Source: Clostridiales bacterium UBA3277 (lineage in GTDB: Bacteria > Bacillota > Clostridia > Oscillospirales > Oscillospiraceae). From it: 12,580 nt of DNA. The stretch lies in NCBI GenBank assembly GCA_002362145.1, contig DETX01000014.1, forward strand, positions 16,162 to 28,741, in the 5' to 3' direction. This document shows positions 12,562 to 12,580 of the stretch, piece by piece; positions within the stretch are counted from its first letter, which is position 1; each line of letters opens with the position of its first letter. Made by a program: the position numbers and the translations under genes. The notes under the pieces were generated by a model that saw nothing but the letters and a program-made list of their open reading frames with translations, was not told the DNA's origin and searched no databases.

Positions 12562-12580
12562 GGGAGGCGCATGGAGAATG
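12561..12580 (+). CDS. Start of an unidentified gene (partial, runs off the window)
   Basis: AGGGAGG (12561-12567) is a strong ribosome-binding site. Two starts are possible: ATG at 12571, three bases away, or ATG at 12578, ten bases away and in another frame. Neither spacing is ideal and at most three codons are visible, so the product cannot be named. The promoter with cre/LacI-like boxes and the divergent GH31 enzyme suggest a sugar transporter component or sugar-operon gene. Confidence 0.5.

Noticed and set aside
1..12580. CRISPR array
   Set aside because: No regularly spaced direct repeats with unique spacers are present. The only tandem repeats are the zinc-ribbon codons and the short operator units.

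Overview
The window reads as chromosomal DNA of a fairly GC-rich Firmicute of the Clostridia type, possibly a gut Oscillospiraceae relative. This rests on strong AAGGAGG-type ribosome binding sites, sigma-A promoters with 17-bp spacers, a LanFEG-type peptide-resistance module beside an OmpR/kinase pair, and homologues of the Bacillus subtilis YdjG/YdjH/YdjI membrane-stress proteins. The taxon is an inference; no rRNA or taxon-specific marker is present.

Layout. (1) 1-78: the 3' end of a tRNA gene and its strong intrinsic terminator. (2) 152-1191: a small region that looks less GC-rich by eye. It holds a radical SAM gene lacking its iron-sulfur half (minus strand), abutting a complete HxlR-family redox-type regulator (plus strand). 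An HxlR/YodB-like operator lies exactly at the junction. (3) 1217-3602 (minus): a three-gene operon, ATPase then two ABC-2 permeases, coupled by a 4-bp overlap and a shared ribosome-binding site. It is of the LanFEG/CprABC class that protects against lantibiotics and related cationic peptides. (4) 3603-3751: a divergent control region with 11-bp-period direct repeats suited to an OmpR-type regulator. (5) 3752-5802 (plus): response regulator and sensor histidine kinase, overlapping by 4 bp, presumably sensing the peptide and switching on the transporter. No lantibiotic precursor or modification gene is visible, so this looks like a resistance rather than a producer-immunity locus.

(6) 5803-9589 (plus): after a 340-bp leader with a near-consensus promoter and an overlapping inverted repeat comes a three-gene operon. 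It encodes a YdjI-like SPFH protein with four C-terminal zinc ribbons, a YdjG-like zinc-ribbon membrane protein and a YdjH-like TPM-domain membrane protein. In B. subtilis these proteins act with a PspA paralogue in membrane stress; here no pspA is adjacent. (7) 9623-9746: a perfect 19-bp-stem terminator and a second hairpin between convergent transcription units. (8) 9748-12099 (minus): a cytoplasmic family GH31 alpha-glycosidase with its own sigma-A promoter. (9) 12437-12580 (plus): a second consensus-like promoter, two tandem cre/LacI-like boxes at the expected transcription start, and the ribosome-binding site and start codon of a gene continuing beyond the window, probably also carbohydrate-related.

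The most noteworthy items are the zinc-ribbon-expanded SPFH/zinc-ribbon/TPM triad without PspA, the decapitated radical SAM gene fused to a regulator's control region, and the tandem operator boxes at the right edge. I did not find convincing evidence for a wholly new system.
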